Shown here: positions 39,001-45,638 of the stretch, one piece after another
Layout: each line of letters starts with the position of its first letter
How positions within the stretch are numbered: the first letter of the stretch is position 1
DNA from: Moritella dasanensis ArB 0140
Lineage (GTDB): Bacteria > Pseudomonadota > Gammaproteobacteria > Enterobacterales > Moritellaceae
DNA length: 64,000 nt
Direction: 5' to 3'
Assembly (NCBI RefSeq): GCF_000276805.1
Contig: NZ_AKXQ01000017.1
Location: 1-64,000 of the forward strand
Translations under genes and position numbers: made by a program
The notes under the pieces: generated by a model
Database searches by the model: none
What the model was told of the DNA's origin: nothing
Seen by the model: only the letters and a program-made list of their open reading frames with translations

Positions 39001-39113
39001 TCGATAATGCCATGTACCGCATGCGATGTGGTGGTTGCATAACCTGCTGCAAAAGCGCCAACACCACCTACAGCAAGACCTGATTTAAGAAATTGACGAC
39101 GTTTGTTATCCAT
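36024..39113 (-). CDS. ttrA: Tetrathionate reductase catalytic subunit A
   Basis: 1029 residues, molybdopterin-guanine-dinucleotide enzyme that reduces tetrathionate to thiosulfate in the periplasm. Twin-arginine signal (NKRRQFLKSGLAVGG) at residues 3-17; N-terminal [4Fe-4S] site in APSMCFGCWTLCGLRV with a further cysteine in STACARGNG; Mo-site region NFGHHGSYCGYSFRAG; C-terminal MGD-binding domain with VNPVYIHPTDAAKIGL. Last gene of ttrB-ttrC-ttrA, 10 bp after ttrC. RBS AAGGA at 9 nt. Confidence 0.95.
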   Translation of the reverse strand: MDNKRRQFLKSGLAVGGVGAFAAGYATTTSHAVHGIIDGTAGKKTKHPHHGNSLTPEYKVTENGKLINNPAQRVAPSMCFGCWTLCGLRVRVDNASDEILRISGNPYHPLSNEHQIPFNTPVKDAYIAMAGEAGLAGRSTACARGNGMMEIRKSPYRITQPLKRVGNRGEGKWIPISYEQLLEEVVEGGDLFGEGHVDGLRVIRDVKTPLDPLNPEYGPKANQLLMTNAGNEGRDDLFKRFAFNSYGTRNFGHHGSYCGYSFRAGSGALMNDLNKFAHVKPDLENCEFALYIGMSPAQAGNPFKRQARQLATARTKGNFSYTVVSPALPASSSLAAGDNNNWLPIKPGSDSALVLGMIQWILANDKFNTAFLTQPGPNAMKTAGTAHWCNATHLVISDKDHPRYGYFLRASEVDLGFTGTALSESDPYVIVDAQSGDLSVHTQDQPARLFIDQVVTTKQGDVQVKSSLQHLKESAFAHDLEFYSAQCDIPVATITALAKRFTSHGTKAVVDSHGGNMHSNGFYNAYTILMLNALIGNINLKGGVMAKSGGYPTSGNGPRYDFTKFKNKVKPKGIFLSRSKFPYQKTSEYKRRIAAGESPYPTRSPWYPISAPLLTEHLSAAVDGYPYRAKAWINHMANPMYGVPGLANLLGDKLKDPKQLPLIVSVDAFINETTALSDYIVPDTVTYESWGMVTPWHGVPTKTVTARWPIVNALTEKTADGRSINLENFLIDIAKKMQLGGFGDNAISDSQGNWHGIHNAEDFYLRAAANLAYVANGVPAASSEDMVLSGLERLLPAMQRVLTPEELGKVAFIFARGGRFENATEAYKGEEMKYKWQKPLAIWNEKLGTSRNTMTGEYYSGCPTWHPQKLADGTPLAEKYPTTEWPFTLTNFKSNIHSAVSNLSPRLNSIKGVNPVYIHPTDAAKIGLTTGAMFTITTPTSATKAMALIVDGVKQGTLGFEHGFGHKELGERAHWIGDTQQPVKMKSNDGVNINDIGLIDPTREGKGVLLDWVVGAAARQALPAKISLG

Positions 39114-39123
39114 AATGAAGTCC

Positions 39124-40278
39124 TTACTGTGTGTGTTGTGTTTTGAGAGGTTGTGAGACGGTGCTGTTTTTTACTGACTTTACTCGTTTAACTGACTTTA
39201 CTGATTTTTCTTGTATCGCGACGATCTCTGAAGCCGCTAATGCTAAGGCTAACCACAAACCAGCCATACCAAGAATACCGAGTAGCCCTGCAGAGCCCAT
39301 CGGCAATTCATACGGATACGGTCCTTGGTCAAATTTAGCGATGGTTTGTACATCCATGATGGTGACCCAACGTAGATACCAACAACAAATCAAGCTGATC
39401 GCACTCATGATTAATAATTGCGGACGGTTATACAGCGCTATTTTAGAGGCTAGCAATGCAATGCCCATACAGGCCAAGAAACTGACCGCCAAGCTACCCA
39501 AACGTACTAACCATGCATCGCTTTCATATAACGAAAATGAAGCATTATTGGATGCCCAGATTGGCAATAAAACAGCGGCTAAGATGGCACTGACTAACAG
39601 TGCTCGTTTTATTAATCCTTGATCACTTTGGGTAAAGGCATTCGCTTTTGCAGGAATAGGGAATAGCGCTAACAGTAATAACGCAAAACCGATGGCCCCG
39701 ATAAAGGCAGTCACAAACCACAGTAATGGTGCTGCAGGTTGATGCCATAACGGGCGGCTTTGTACTACGTAGATTTCCGCACCTGTGTACAGTGCGATAG
39801 TTAAACCGGATAAACAGGTTAATACCGTGACTGTGATCATTTGGGTGCTAGTGGTCTGCCAATCACCTAGGCTAAATAGGGATATTTTTTTCGCGATAGC
39901 ATTGTCACTGTGTTTGAGTTTGGCTATATCATCACGTAAATATAACCAAGCCGTTAATATCGCTAATGCTGAAAATAGCGGTAAAAATAGTGAGCCTAAT
40001 GACATCCATGACCAAGGTGTCATGTTGCTATAAAAGTGCAATGCTCGACCCGGTTGGTGTAAGTCACCGGTTAATGCCAGTGGGCCAACAACGGCGCCAA
40101 TCGACATGGTCAATACTAATGCCGAGCGTAAGTAATGGCTGGTATGTGCACGGAATATATAGCTTAATAAAAACAATATTGCTGCCGCATACGCAGAGCC
40201 AATATAGAAAAAGTATTGTACTGCCCACGGGAGCCAAGCAATAGCTTGTGGTTGGACTAAAATTTCGGTGATGTTCAT
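39124..40278 (-). CDS. ttrC: Tetrathionate reductase membrane subunit C (NrfD/PsrC type)
   Basis: 384 residues with about nine membrane helices. Anchors TtrA/TtrB and takes electrons from quinol. Starts MNITEILVQPQAIAWLPWAVQYFFYIGSAYAAA, typical of TtrC. Its ATG overlaps the ttrB stop by 4 nt (ATGA). The C-terminal tail after the last helix is a low-complexity Lys/Val/Ser repeat (KSVKSVKRVKSVKNS), built from repeated TGACTTTAC-like DNA; the tail is cytoplasmic or disordered and is probably dispensable. Confidence 0.93.
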   Translation of the reverse strand: MNITEILVQPQAIAWLPWAVQYFFYIGSAYAAAILFLLSYIFRAHTSHYLRSALVLTMSIGAVVGPLALTGDLHQPGRALHFYSNMTPWSWMSLGSLFLPLFSALAILTAWLYLRDDIAKLKHSDNAIAKKISLFSLGDWQTTSTQMITVTVLTCLSGLTIALYTGAEIYVVQSRPLWHQPAAPLLWFVTAFIGAIGFALLLLALFPIPAKANAFTQSDQGLIKRALLVSAILAAVLLPIWASNNASFSLYESDAWLVRLGSLAVSFLACMGIALLASKIALYNRPQLLIMSAISLICCWYLRWVTIMDVQTIAKFDQGPYPYELPMGSAGLLGILGMAGLWLALALAASEIVAIQEKSVKSVKRVKSVKNSTVSQPLKTQHTQ

Positions 40279-41048
40279 GCGTTTTCTCCTGCAGGATCAT
40301 AGATGGCAACTTTACCGTCAATTTTACTGGTTAACGCGTCATCCATGCCGATGTAGAACACATGCGGCTGGGTGTTTTCTTCTGGTTTTAATACCTTGAT
40401 GTCATCTTGGTGTTCGCGCATTAAATGGCTAATGTGGCTGTTAGGATCTTTAATATCACCAATAATACGCGCGCCACCCACACAGGTTTCTACACAGGCA
40501 GGTAATAAGCCTTCTTCTAAGCGATGAGCACAGAAGGTACATTTGTCGGCAGTGAGGGTTTCTTCGTTAATAAAACGGGCATCGTAAGGACAAGCTTGTA
40601 CGCAATAAGCACAAGCCACGCAGCGCTCGTTATCGACCATGACAATACCGTCGTCACGTTGGAAGGTTGCTTGCACTGGGCATACCTTCACACAAGGTGG
40701 GTTTTCACAGTGATTGCATAAGCGTGGTAGGGTAAATGATTTAACATTTTGTAATTCACTGCTGCCGTCATCTAAAGTGACTTCGTATTGTTTTACTGTG
40801 GTACGGAATTGGCCAATAGGTGCTTGGTTCTCAATGCTGCAACCAACTGTACACGCTTGGCAACCGACGCATTTACGTAAATCAACCACCATGGCATAAC
40901 GTTTACCGCTCTGGCCTTTACGGTCGGGGGCTTCGCTATTACGGATAATGGTCGTGGTGAGCGGATTTGCCCCTGAAACTGGTATGATAGCCGCGCCGAC
41001 GGTCAATGCACCGAGACGGGTCATTAAGCTGCGTTTAGTTGAGTCCAT
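40275..41048 (-). CDS. ttrB: Tetrathionate reductase iron-sulfur subunit B
   Basis: 257 residues carrying four [4Fe-4S] clusters: CVGCQACTVGC, CNHCENPPCVKVCP, CVACAYCVQACP and CTFCAH...CVETC. Passes electrons from TtrC to TtrA. The signal peptide has Lys-Arg (STKRSLMTRLGALTVGAA) in place of the twin arginine, as is known for Salmonella TtrB. First gene of the operon; AAGG lies about 9 nt before the ATG, and a TGTGG-N4-CCACA dyad lies about 64 bp upstream. Confidence 0.95.
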   Translation of the reverse strand: MDSTKRSLMTRLGALTVGAAIIPVSGANPLTTTIIRNSEAPDRKGQSGKRYAMVVDLRKCVGCQACTVGCSIENQAPIGQFRTTVKQYEVTLDDGSSELQNVKSFTLPRLCNHCENPPCVKVCPVQATFQRDDGIVMVDNERCVACAYCVQACPYDARFINEETLTADKCTFCAHRLEEGLLPACVETCVGGARIIGDIKDPNSHISHLMREHQDDIKVLKPEENTQPHVFYIGMDDALTSKIDGKVAIYDPAGENA

Positions 41049-41111
41049 GAGAACGCCTTGTGGTTAATAGTGATTAAGGCTATTGTCTGGAAATAAAGAG
41101 GTAGTGGGTAT

Positions 41112-41125
41112 TGTGGTTTTCCACA
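41112..41125. promoter_or_regulatory. Predicted TtrR operator (ttrB/ttrS intergenic)
   Basis: TGTGG-TTTT-CCACA, a perfect dyad matching 35882-35895, with shared flanks (TATT before, ATA after). It lies between divergent ttrB and ttrS, about 64 bp before ttrB. An FNR-like half site TTGAT (41140-41144) is next to it, which would agree with anaerobic control known for Salmonella ttr. Confidence 0.68.
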
Positions 41126-41246
41126 TACACAGGGGCGGCTTGATCTAAAACAATAAATATTTTGGCTTTATCGCTATTTTGGTATGCTGAGGTGGTTATC
41201 TTATTTGTAATGAACGGTATGAGCAGGGTATTAGTAGGGAATTGAC

Positions 41247-43106
41247 ATGGCTAACGTATTAATAAAAGCAGTGATTGCTACCTTGTTGCTGGTGATGGCG
41301 CAAGTGCATGCCAGTAACGAAACGGATATGACGAGTAGTATTCCCAGTGATAGTAATGCTGCCCCTTTTATTGATACTCGAATTATTGAGCGTATTGCTG
41401 ATAACAAACAAACCATGACCATCGTTGATGTGGGTGTATTAGCAACGCGTGGTGTCTTTGAAGCCAAGCAGCGCTGGCAGCCCACACTATTATGGTTACA
41501 AAGTCAGATCCCTAATAGCGAATTTAGACTGCACCCTTTCACTTTAGCTGAAATGGAAACGGCAGTAGAGCAACAAAGTGTCGATGTGGTGGTGACTAAC
41601 CCTGGGCAAGCGGTACGTTTAGGTCGGCAATATCCACTGTCTTGGTTAGCGACGTTAAACAGTAAACTGGGTGACGGTACTCATGTCATTGGCTCGGCTT
41701 TGGTAGTGCGCGCCGATTCGCACTACCAGCACTTAGTCGAGGTCAGTGGTGACAAGATAGCTGCTGTTGCCAGTAATGCCTTTGGTGGTTATCTAACGAT
41801 GCAACTGACGGTGCAAAATCTAGGTATTAACCCAACGGCTTTTTTCTCTGACGTATCGTTTTTAGGTTTTCCTGTTGATGCCATTATTTACCAGTTGCGA
41901 GATGGCTATTTTGATGCCGCAGTCGTGCCGGTGTGCCAACTCGAAAGCATGTTAGAAGAAGGCTTGATTCAACAGGGGGTATTCCGGGTGTTAGATGATA
42001 TCAGCCCGGATAATTTTGCTTGTGCGCTGTCTACGCAGTTATATCCGAACTGGTCTATTGCTAAAACCAGTGCTATTTCAGCTACGTTAGCTAAAAAAAT
42101 AACCCGCGCGCTATTGGCCTTGCCCAGTGATCATGCTGCTAGTATTGCCGCTTATTCTACAGGTTGGACACCACCCATTAGCCAATTATCTGTTGATCAG
42201 TTATATCGTGATTTAGATATACACCCTTTGCAACGACCTTGGTGGCAGGAAGCGGCAGTCTGGATCAAGAAGAATCAACAATGGGCTTGGGTAGTATTTT
42301 TATTCGTGTTGTTATTAAGTGTTTATCATTTAATTTTGGAATACCGCTTTAGTCGCAGTGAACGTAAATTAAAAGCCACCTTAAACCGTTTAAAAGAAAA
42401 AAATGCCATGTTAGAACATGCTCAGCGAGTGGCGATTGTGGGTGAGTTGGGTAGTAGTCTCGCGCATGAAATTAATCAACCACTGGCTGCTATTTTAAAT
42501 TACAGCCAAGGCGGGTTATTACGGATAAACAAAGGCGCGGATGCCAGTGCAATAACACCAGCATTAGAAAAAATACAACAGCAAGTGAAGCGAGCAGATG
42601 GTATTGTGCAGCGATTACGTGCGCTTATTAATAAACGTGCTGTGGCGAAGTCGCCCTGTGATGTACAAGCATTACTCACTGATACGTTAGAGTTACTAGA
42701 GTATGATTTCCAGCAAAAGAATATTACCGTAAGCCAATCCTGTGTCGGTAATGCCGTGGAGCTAGAGGCTGATATTGTTGGCTTACAGCAGGTATTATTA
42801 AATGTATTAAATAATGCGGCAGATGCCTGCTTGATGCGGGATCCGGCTGTGCCGATAAATAATAAAATTAGTATAGAGAGTCACTATAGTGATGACCGAT
42901 TAATATTAACGGTGACCGATAATGGTATCGGCTTAACGGCGACCAGTACAGAATTACAGAATGCCTTTTTCACCACTAAAAAAGACGGATTAGGACTGGG
43001 GTTAGCCATTTGCCGTGATGTGATTGAAGCCCATCATGGTCAATTTTCGCTGGTGGCTGCTGCTCCCATTGGTTGTCGCGTCAGCATACAATTACCGTTG
43101 CCATAA
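41247..43106 (+). CDS. ttrS: Tetrathionate sensor histidine kinase
   Basis: 619 residues. Signal/first helix (MANVLIKAVIATLLLVMAQVHA), a PhnD-like periplasmic binding domain (~60-320; VDVVVTNPGQAVRLGRQ), a second membrane helix near 345-365 (WAWVVFLFVLLLSVYHLIL), a coiled coil, H-box ELGSSLAHEINQPLAA with the phospho-His near 407, and a HATPase with LNVLNNAADAC, VTDNGIGL and GLGLGLAIC. Senses tetrathionate and phosphorylates TtrR. Divergent from ttrBCA; ttrR follows by 36 bp. Confidence 0.93.
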   Translation: MANVLIKAVIATLLLVMAQVHASNETDMTSSIPSDSNAAPFIDTRIIERIADNKQTMTIVDVGVLATRGVFEAKQRWQPTLLWLQSQIPNSEFRLHPFTLAEMETAVEQQSVDVVVTNPGQAVRLGRQYPLSWLATLNSKLGDGTHVIGSALVVRADSHYQHLVEVSGDKIAAVASNAFGGYLTMQLTVQNLGINPTAFFSDVSFLGFPVDAIIYQLRDGYFDAAVVPVCQLESMLEEGLIQQGVFRVLDDISPDNFACALSTQLYPNWSIAKTSAISATLAKKITRALLALPSDHAASIAAYSTGWTPPISQLSVDQLYRDLDIHPLQRPWWQEAAVWIKKNQQWAWVVFLFVLLLSVYHLILEYRFSRSERKLKATLNRLKEKNAMLEHAQRVAIVGELGSSLAHEINQPLAAILNYSQGGLLRINKGADASAITPALEKIQQQVKRADGIVQRLRALINKRAVAKSPCDVQALLTDTLELLEYDFQQKNITVSQSCVGNAVELEADIVGLQQVLLNVLNNAADACLMRDPAVPINNKISIESHYSDDRLILTVTDNGIGLTATSTELQNAFFTTKKDGLGLGLAICRDVIEAHHGQFSLVAAAPIGCRVSIQLPLP

Positions 43107-43142
43107 GCATTACCATAGTTGTTATAATTGAGGATGATTAAT

Positions 43143-43763
43143 ATGAGTCAAAAGCCAGTAACAGGGCATGAAATATCAGTGCCTGTCTATGTTGTTGATG
43201 ATGATGAATCAGTGCGTGATTCGTTGGCATTTATGCTTGATGGTTATGATATCAATGCCACAACTTATGCTGGTGGCCCGTCATTTTTAGATAACGCCGA
43301 AATCATGCTGCCGGGCTGTGTGATTTTAGATAGTCGGATGCCGGAACTACGTGGCCAGGATGTACAAGCTATTCTGACTCAATGTAATAGCCCACTGTCG
43401 ATAATTTTTCTTACTGGCCATGGTGATGTATCTATGGCTGTCGATGCGTTTAAATCGGGCGCGGTGGATTTCTTTCAAAAGCCGGTCGATGGTGAAAAAT
43501 TAGTGCAGGCGATTATGCTTGCGGCGGATAAATCAGTTGCGCGTAGCCAACAACTTAGTGCGCTATTATCTTATCAATCACTGACTGAGCGTGAACAAGA
43601 AATATTATTATTGTTGGTACAAGGTAAGCGTAATCAACAGATTGCCGAGACATTATGTATTGCAGTTCGGACTGTTGAAGTACATAGGTCGAGTTTAATG
43701 AAAAAGTTTCAGGCTAAGACTATTGCTGAGTTGGTTTTACAATATGGTTTGGCTATTAATTAG
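43143..43763 (+). CDS. ttrR: Tetrathionate response regulator (LuxR-type)
   Basis: 206 residues from ATG 43143. Receiver domain with DDDE (19-22), phospho-acceptor D63 in VILDSRMPELRG and Lys in FFQKPVDGEK; C-terminal LuxR/FixJ helix-turn-helix with LTEREQEILLLLVQGKRNQQIAETLCIAVRTVEVHRSSLMKKF. FixJ-like. GAGG lies 9 nt before this ATG; ATG 43134 is an alternative. Likely binds the TGTGG-N4-CCACA elements near ttrB and tsdB. Confidence 0.93.
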   Translation: MSQKPVTGHEISVPVYVVDDDESVRDSLAFMLDGYDINATTYAGGPSFLDNAEIMLPGCVILDSRMPELRGQDVQAILTQCNSPLSIIFLTGHGDVSMAVDAFKSGAVDFFQKPVDGEKLVQAIMLAADKSVARSQQLSALLSYQSLTEREQEILLLLVQGKRNQQIAETLCIAVRTVEVHRSSLMKKFQAKTIAELVLQYGLAIN

Positions 43764-43826
43764 CTGGAAATAGGGCTACACGGCTTGCTGAAATGGATTG
43801 TTAGCATAATGCTTTGTTTTACTCTT

Positions 43827-43874
43827 AAGGAGTAATTTATGGTTGAGAAAAGTTCAATATCGCATAAACTCCTT
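43827..43874 (+). promoter_or_regulatory. RBS- and start-codon-masking hairpin downstream of ttrR
   Basis: AAGGAG-TAA-TTTATG (43827-43841) pairs with CATAAACTCCTT (43863-43874): a 12-bp stem with a 3-nt bulge. The left arm is the RBS plus ATG of the 15-aa ORF, and the right arm lies inside that ORF. This is a typical arrangement for RNA thermometers or translationally controlled leaders; the role here is inferred. Confidence 0.6.
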
Positions 43875-43886
43875 ATTGTGAATTAA
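43839..43886 (+). CDS. Possible 15-aa leader ORF after ttrR
   Basis: ATG 43839 with AAGGAG 6 nt upstream; encodes MVEKSSISHKLLIVN and stops at 43886. Its RBS and start codon lie in the stem at 43827-43874. I do not recognise the peptide; its start site is better than expected for a random small frame. Confidence 0.4.
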   Translation: MVEKSSISHKLLIVN

Positions 43887-43934
43887 CATTATGTTCACAT
43901 TTATTTTGGATTAATTAGTTAACTGGAGGTACAC

Positions 43935-44060
43935 ATGAAAAATTTAAATCTTGTTCAATTCGTTTGTGTATCACTCGATCATACCAGCTCCATGATGGCC
44001 GTTCATCACGCCCTCATAGCCTGTTCCGATCGTAAACCAGGCACCACATTTACTAATTAA
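43935..44060 (+). CDS. Possible 41-aa small protein, unknown
   Basis: ATG 43935 follows CTGGAGGTACAC (GGAGG, 5-6 nt spacing). Encodes a 41-residue peptide beginning MKNLNLVQFVCVSLDH and ending RKPGTTFTN, with two cysteines and several His. No family recognised. It sits between the 15-aa ORF and a DUF1127-like gene, in the same direction, with no terminator between. Confidence 0.5.
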   Translation: MKNLNLVQFVCVSLDHTSSMMAVHHALIACSDRKPGTTFTN

Positions 44061-44081
44061 TTCGTAACCTTAACGGCTGCG

Positions 44082-44150
44082 AAAAATGGCAGCTGATAGG
44101 GTAATCCTCATTTATATCCCTAGATAGTCGAAATACTGCACGCCATTTTT
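44082..44150 (+). ncRNA. Structured mRNA spacer between two small ORFs
   Basis: AAAAATGGC (44082-44090) pairs with GCCATTTTT (44142-44150); nested inside are CAG/CTG (44090-44092 / 44136-44138) and TAGGG/CCCTA (44097-44101 / 44118-44122). A multi-part stem in the leader of the DUF1127-like gene. The T-stretch at the right arm could also make it an attenuator. Function unproven. Confidence 0.42.
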
Positions 44151-44196
44151 CCCAGTTAAATTTTTAAGTTTAAAACTTATATACTGGAGAATTCTT

Positions 44197-44448
44197 ATGC
44201 GTCATTCACTTTATTTAAACCTGGCTGTATTTTTTGTTCGTGCTGATATCCGCCGTGAAGAGCGAGTATGGTTAGCAAAAAGCCGTCGTACCAGCAGTGA
44301 GATCCCATTGGGCAATGCGTATCTGTTAAAAGATATTGGTCTTAATGCCGATGGTCGTCCACTTTGCAGTGCGCTGCCACGTGATATAGCTGCGAAACGT
44401 CGAGTGCGTCATCTACGTCGCGCTTGCCGTGTGAAAATAGCAACGTAA
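44197..44448 (+). CDS. Small DUF1127-like protein
   Basis: 83 residues, basic. MRHSLYLNLAVFFVRADIRREERVWLAK is followed by NAYLLKDIGLNADGRPL; the LLKDIGL segment is the core of DUF1127 proteins, a family of small basic, probably RNA-binding regulators. It continues with KRRVRHLRRACR. GGAGAATTCTT gives a good RBS. Third small ORF after ttrR; closed by a strong terminator. The family call rests on one motif. Confidence 0.75.
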   Translation: MRHSLYLNLAVFFVRADIRREERVWLAKSRRTSSEIPLGNAYLLKDIGLNADGRPLCSALPRDIAAKRRVRHLRRACRVKIAT

Positions 44449-44451
44449 CAA

Positions 44452-44495
44452 AAAGGGCTAGGCTGTTTGTGCAGCTTAGCCCCTGATATATTTTT
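44452..44495 (+). terminator. Terminator after the small-ORF cluster
   Basis: GGGCTAGGCTG (44455-44465), loop TTTGTG, CAGCTTAGCCC (44472-44482) with a G-U pair; A-run before and TATATTTTTA after. Strong. Confidence 0.9.
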
Positions 44496-44511
44496 AGCGG
44501 TAGAATTTTAT

Positions 44512-44694
44512 TTAATGTTCAAACGCCGCTGAACCATCTTCATTGATGTGAAGTTTGGCTTTTGCTTGGTTGATTAATTGCGCTGCACAAGATGGTGAGA
44601 CCGAGCGTAAACTACCTTTTCCACTCTGGAATGAAGGTTCCCAAGCTCTATCTTTGTATCGACCTGCTTCTATAAATTCCACAACTACTTTCAT
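44512..44694 (-). CDS. Small hypothetical protein (60 aa)
   Basis: 60 residues starting MKVVVEFIEAGRYKDRAW; GAGG lies 6 nt before the ATG at 44694. Mixed charge, one Cys, helical middle (CAAQLINQAKAKLHI), acidic end. Not recognised. Convergent with the small-ORF cluster and isolated from maiA by ~250 bp. The well-placed RBS and ordinary protein-like composition argue for a real gene. Confidence 0.55.
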   Translation of the reverse strand: MKVVVEFIEAGRYKDRAWEPSFQSGKGSLRSVSPSCAAQLINQAKAKLHINEDGSAAFEH

Positions 44695-44911
44695 GAATAA
44701 CCTCTACATTGTTGGTCTAATTACTGGCCTATTACGACGACATATTTTGAGATAATGTGGTCTTGCGTAATGGTCACTCAAAGGTTAGAGGTAATTTTAG
44801 TTCAATTGGTTCAAATATAAATGGGCTTATTTCAAATGAAACTAAGGGTATTTTTCTTATTCTTTTATAGATATAAAAACCGAGTGATTTACTGTATTTA
44901 AGCGAGAATAT

Positions 44912-44958
44912 GACCTATTTATTTATAGACCTATTTATAGACCTATTTATAGGCCTAT
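44912..44958. repeat. Short tandem repeat at the 3' end of maiA
   Basis: Two perfect copies of GACCTATTTATA (44928-44939 and 44940-44951), with imperfect copies on both sides. The array runs into the maiA stop codon and last codons. Confidence 0.75.
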
Positions 44959-45621
44959 ATCAGGTTGCTGTTCTGGGGCAGCTTCGACAAAGGCGGATTG
45001 TTGAATGCAGTGCTGATAAATACGGTTGGTGATGGGATAGGGAGTCATATCTAAGTTAAATCGCAGGGCGTTATAAACTTGCGGTATCAAATAAACATCT
45101 GCCATTGTAACTTGGCCATTACAGCAGTAGTGAGTACTCTCATTTTTTAGTAATAACATTTCAAATGCTGCAAAACCTTTTGCTAACCAATGGTGATACC
45201 AGGTTATTTTTTCTGCCTCATTACAGTCGAAACGCTCCTCGAGATAATGTAATACCCGTAAGTTATTGACGGGATGCATGTCGCAGGCAATGATTTGCGT
45301 TAATGTGCGGATATAAGCGCGTTCAATGAGATTAATTGGTAATAGGGGGGGTTGGGGGAAAGCCTCTTCTAAGTATTCTATGATAGCCGCTGATTGGGTT
45401 ATTATTTGTGGTTTTGGTTCTAGACCATTAATATTTGGCGCTGTGATATCAAGGCTTGGCACTAAGCCTTGTGGGTTAACATCCAGATATTCTGCAGAGT
45501 TTTGTTCACCGCCATTACGCACTAAGTGCACAGGCACTATGTCGTAGTTTATATGCTTTAAGTTTAATACTATCCGCACCCGATAAGCAGCAGATGAGCG
45601 GAAATAGCTATACAGTTTCAT
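44947..45621 (-). CDS. maiA: Maleylacetoacetate isomerase
   Basis: 224-residue zeta-class glutathione transferase that isomerises maleylacetoacetate to fumarylacetoacetate. SSAAYRVRIVLNLK carries the SSxxxR-type glutathione active site; PQGLVPSLD, QSAAIIEYLEE and the C-terminal NLRVLHYLEE helix are typical. Last gene of hppD-hmgA-fahA-maiA, 17 bp after fahA. The 3' end runs into a 12-bp tandem repeat. Confidence 0.93.
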   Translation of the reverse strand: MKLYSYFRSSAAYRVRIVLNLKHINYDIVPVHLVRNGGEQNSAEYLDVNPQGLVPSLDITAPNINGLEPKPQIITQSAAIIEYLEEAFPQPPLLPINLIERAYIRTLTQIIACDMHPVNNLRVLHYLEERFDCNEAEKITWYHHWLAKGFAAFEMLLLKNESTHYCCNGQVTMADVYLIPQVYNALRFNLDMTPYPITNRIYQHCIQQSAFVEAAPEQQPDIGL

Positions 45622-45638
45622 ATTGTATTCCCTGCTGT

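Noticed and set aside
43791-43800. AGCATAATGCT palindrome as a ttrR terminator
   Set aside because: One-base loop and a 5-bp arm make a stable hairpin impossible; ttrR therefore has no clear terminator before the small ORFs.
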